Origin: Sycobia sp. Sy_11
Lineage: Eukaryota; Arthropoda; Insecta; Hymenoptera; Epichrysomallidae
Length of the DNA: 64,000 nucleotides
NCBI GenBank assembly: GCA_018907035.1
Contig: JACCIC010000040.1
Location: 62,001-126,000, forward strand
Reading direction: 5' to 3'
Part shown: positions 63,611 through 64,000 of the stretch, piece by piece
Layout: each line of letters starts with the position of its first letter
How positions within the stretch are numbered: the first letter of the stretch is position 1
The notes under the pieces: model-generated
What the model was told of the DNA's origin: nothing
The model's database searches: none
What the model saw: only the letters and a program-made list of their open reading frames with translations
Translations under genes and position numbers: made by a program

Positions 63611-64000
63611 CCCGGAGTTTTTGCTCGCGGCTTCTCTCTTCGAGATATTATTCGAAAAGAACATTATTATTACCGCCTTAGGGGCTGAGGGGAGGGACTG
63701 GAGGGAGGTGGGCCCCTGAGTTAATAGGATTCCAGCGGAAAATTCGACCGATCGAGTGCTTTTGAGCGTAGCGTTGCGAAACGATTGCGTTACATATACT
63801 ATGCGCCCGGATATGCGTCTAATTAGCGTGAGATAAGGTAATGAGCGTACGCTGAATAGGTGCGCGATGATTAATAAAACAATGGGAGGTTCCGACATGG
63901 TGCCTGATAGGGTTCTAAGGCTTTTTATTGCCCTAGTGGATAACTGCGAGGAGCACTGGCTTGGCGGTGAGATCGATGGTGCAATTTGCTATTTCGTGGA
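62171..64000. other. Gene-free; right end is GC-rich unique DNA
   Basis: A (CT)n array lies at 63205-63230 and (TA)n at 63550-63605. From 63280 to the end the DNA is complex and GC-richer, without supportable coding. It looks like unique, perhaps regulatory, sequence continuing past the window. Confidence 0.45.

Overview
This window is AT-rich nuclear DNA from an insect. The signs are introns with GT-AG borders, an insect-type odorant receptor, a Gypsy retrotransposon, Penelope-like elements, mariner relics, tRNA-derived SINEs and very many dinucleotide microsatellites. A hymenopteran, perhaps a parasitoid wasp, fits best, but that is inference. No prokaryotic feature is present.

Only two host genes can be built exon by exon. 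On the + strand, 18623-26610 is a 16-exon gene for a secreted protein of about 1,905 residues: signal peptide, propeller-like N-terminal part, coiled coil, a long run of degenerate modules ending in an L/I-N-G turn, and a second propeller-like C-terminal part. Its layout recalls the insect eggshell proteins of the Nasrat/Polehole/Closca group; that identity is tentative. On the - strand, 36378-33052 is a 7-exon odorant receptor of about 381 residues with the usual C-terminal motif.

The rest of the left 42 kb is mostly mobile-element debris. At 478-4250 lies a Gypsy element (- strand) with both LTRs, a tRNA-Pro-type primer-binding site, gag and a cut-off pol. Five or more copies of a Penelope-like element (PLE) 3' tail are scattered through the window (6.4, 30.9, 36.9, 55.8 and 62.0 kb). 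The one at 36.9-39.6 kb still carries reverse transcriptase and GIY-YIG coding, split by a 1,172-bp solo LTR with a 5-bp target duplication. Hammerhead-ribozyme-like cores sit at 6.6 and 37.2 kb. Two mariner pseudogenes (16.6-17.1 and 48.0-48.6 kb), two copies of one SINE family (intron 14 of the secreted-protein gene and 46.9-47.07 kb), two LINE 3' ends near 41.3 kb and a 103-bp GC-rich insertion at 16.3 kb complete the inventory.

From about 41.5 kb to the end there is no convincing coding sequence. This part alternates AT-rich DNA, long (TA)n, (TG)n, (CT)n and (CG)n arrays and short GC-rich, high-complexity islands (45.2-45.5, 49.1-49.3, 51.8-52.7, 56.5-56.8, 58.8-59.3, 60.6-61.1, 63.3-64.0 kb). 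That pattern would suit intronic or flanking regulatory DNA of a large gene, but the sequence alone does not prove it. The two host genes show no sign of working together.
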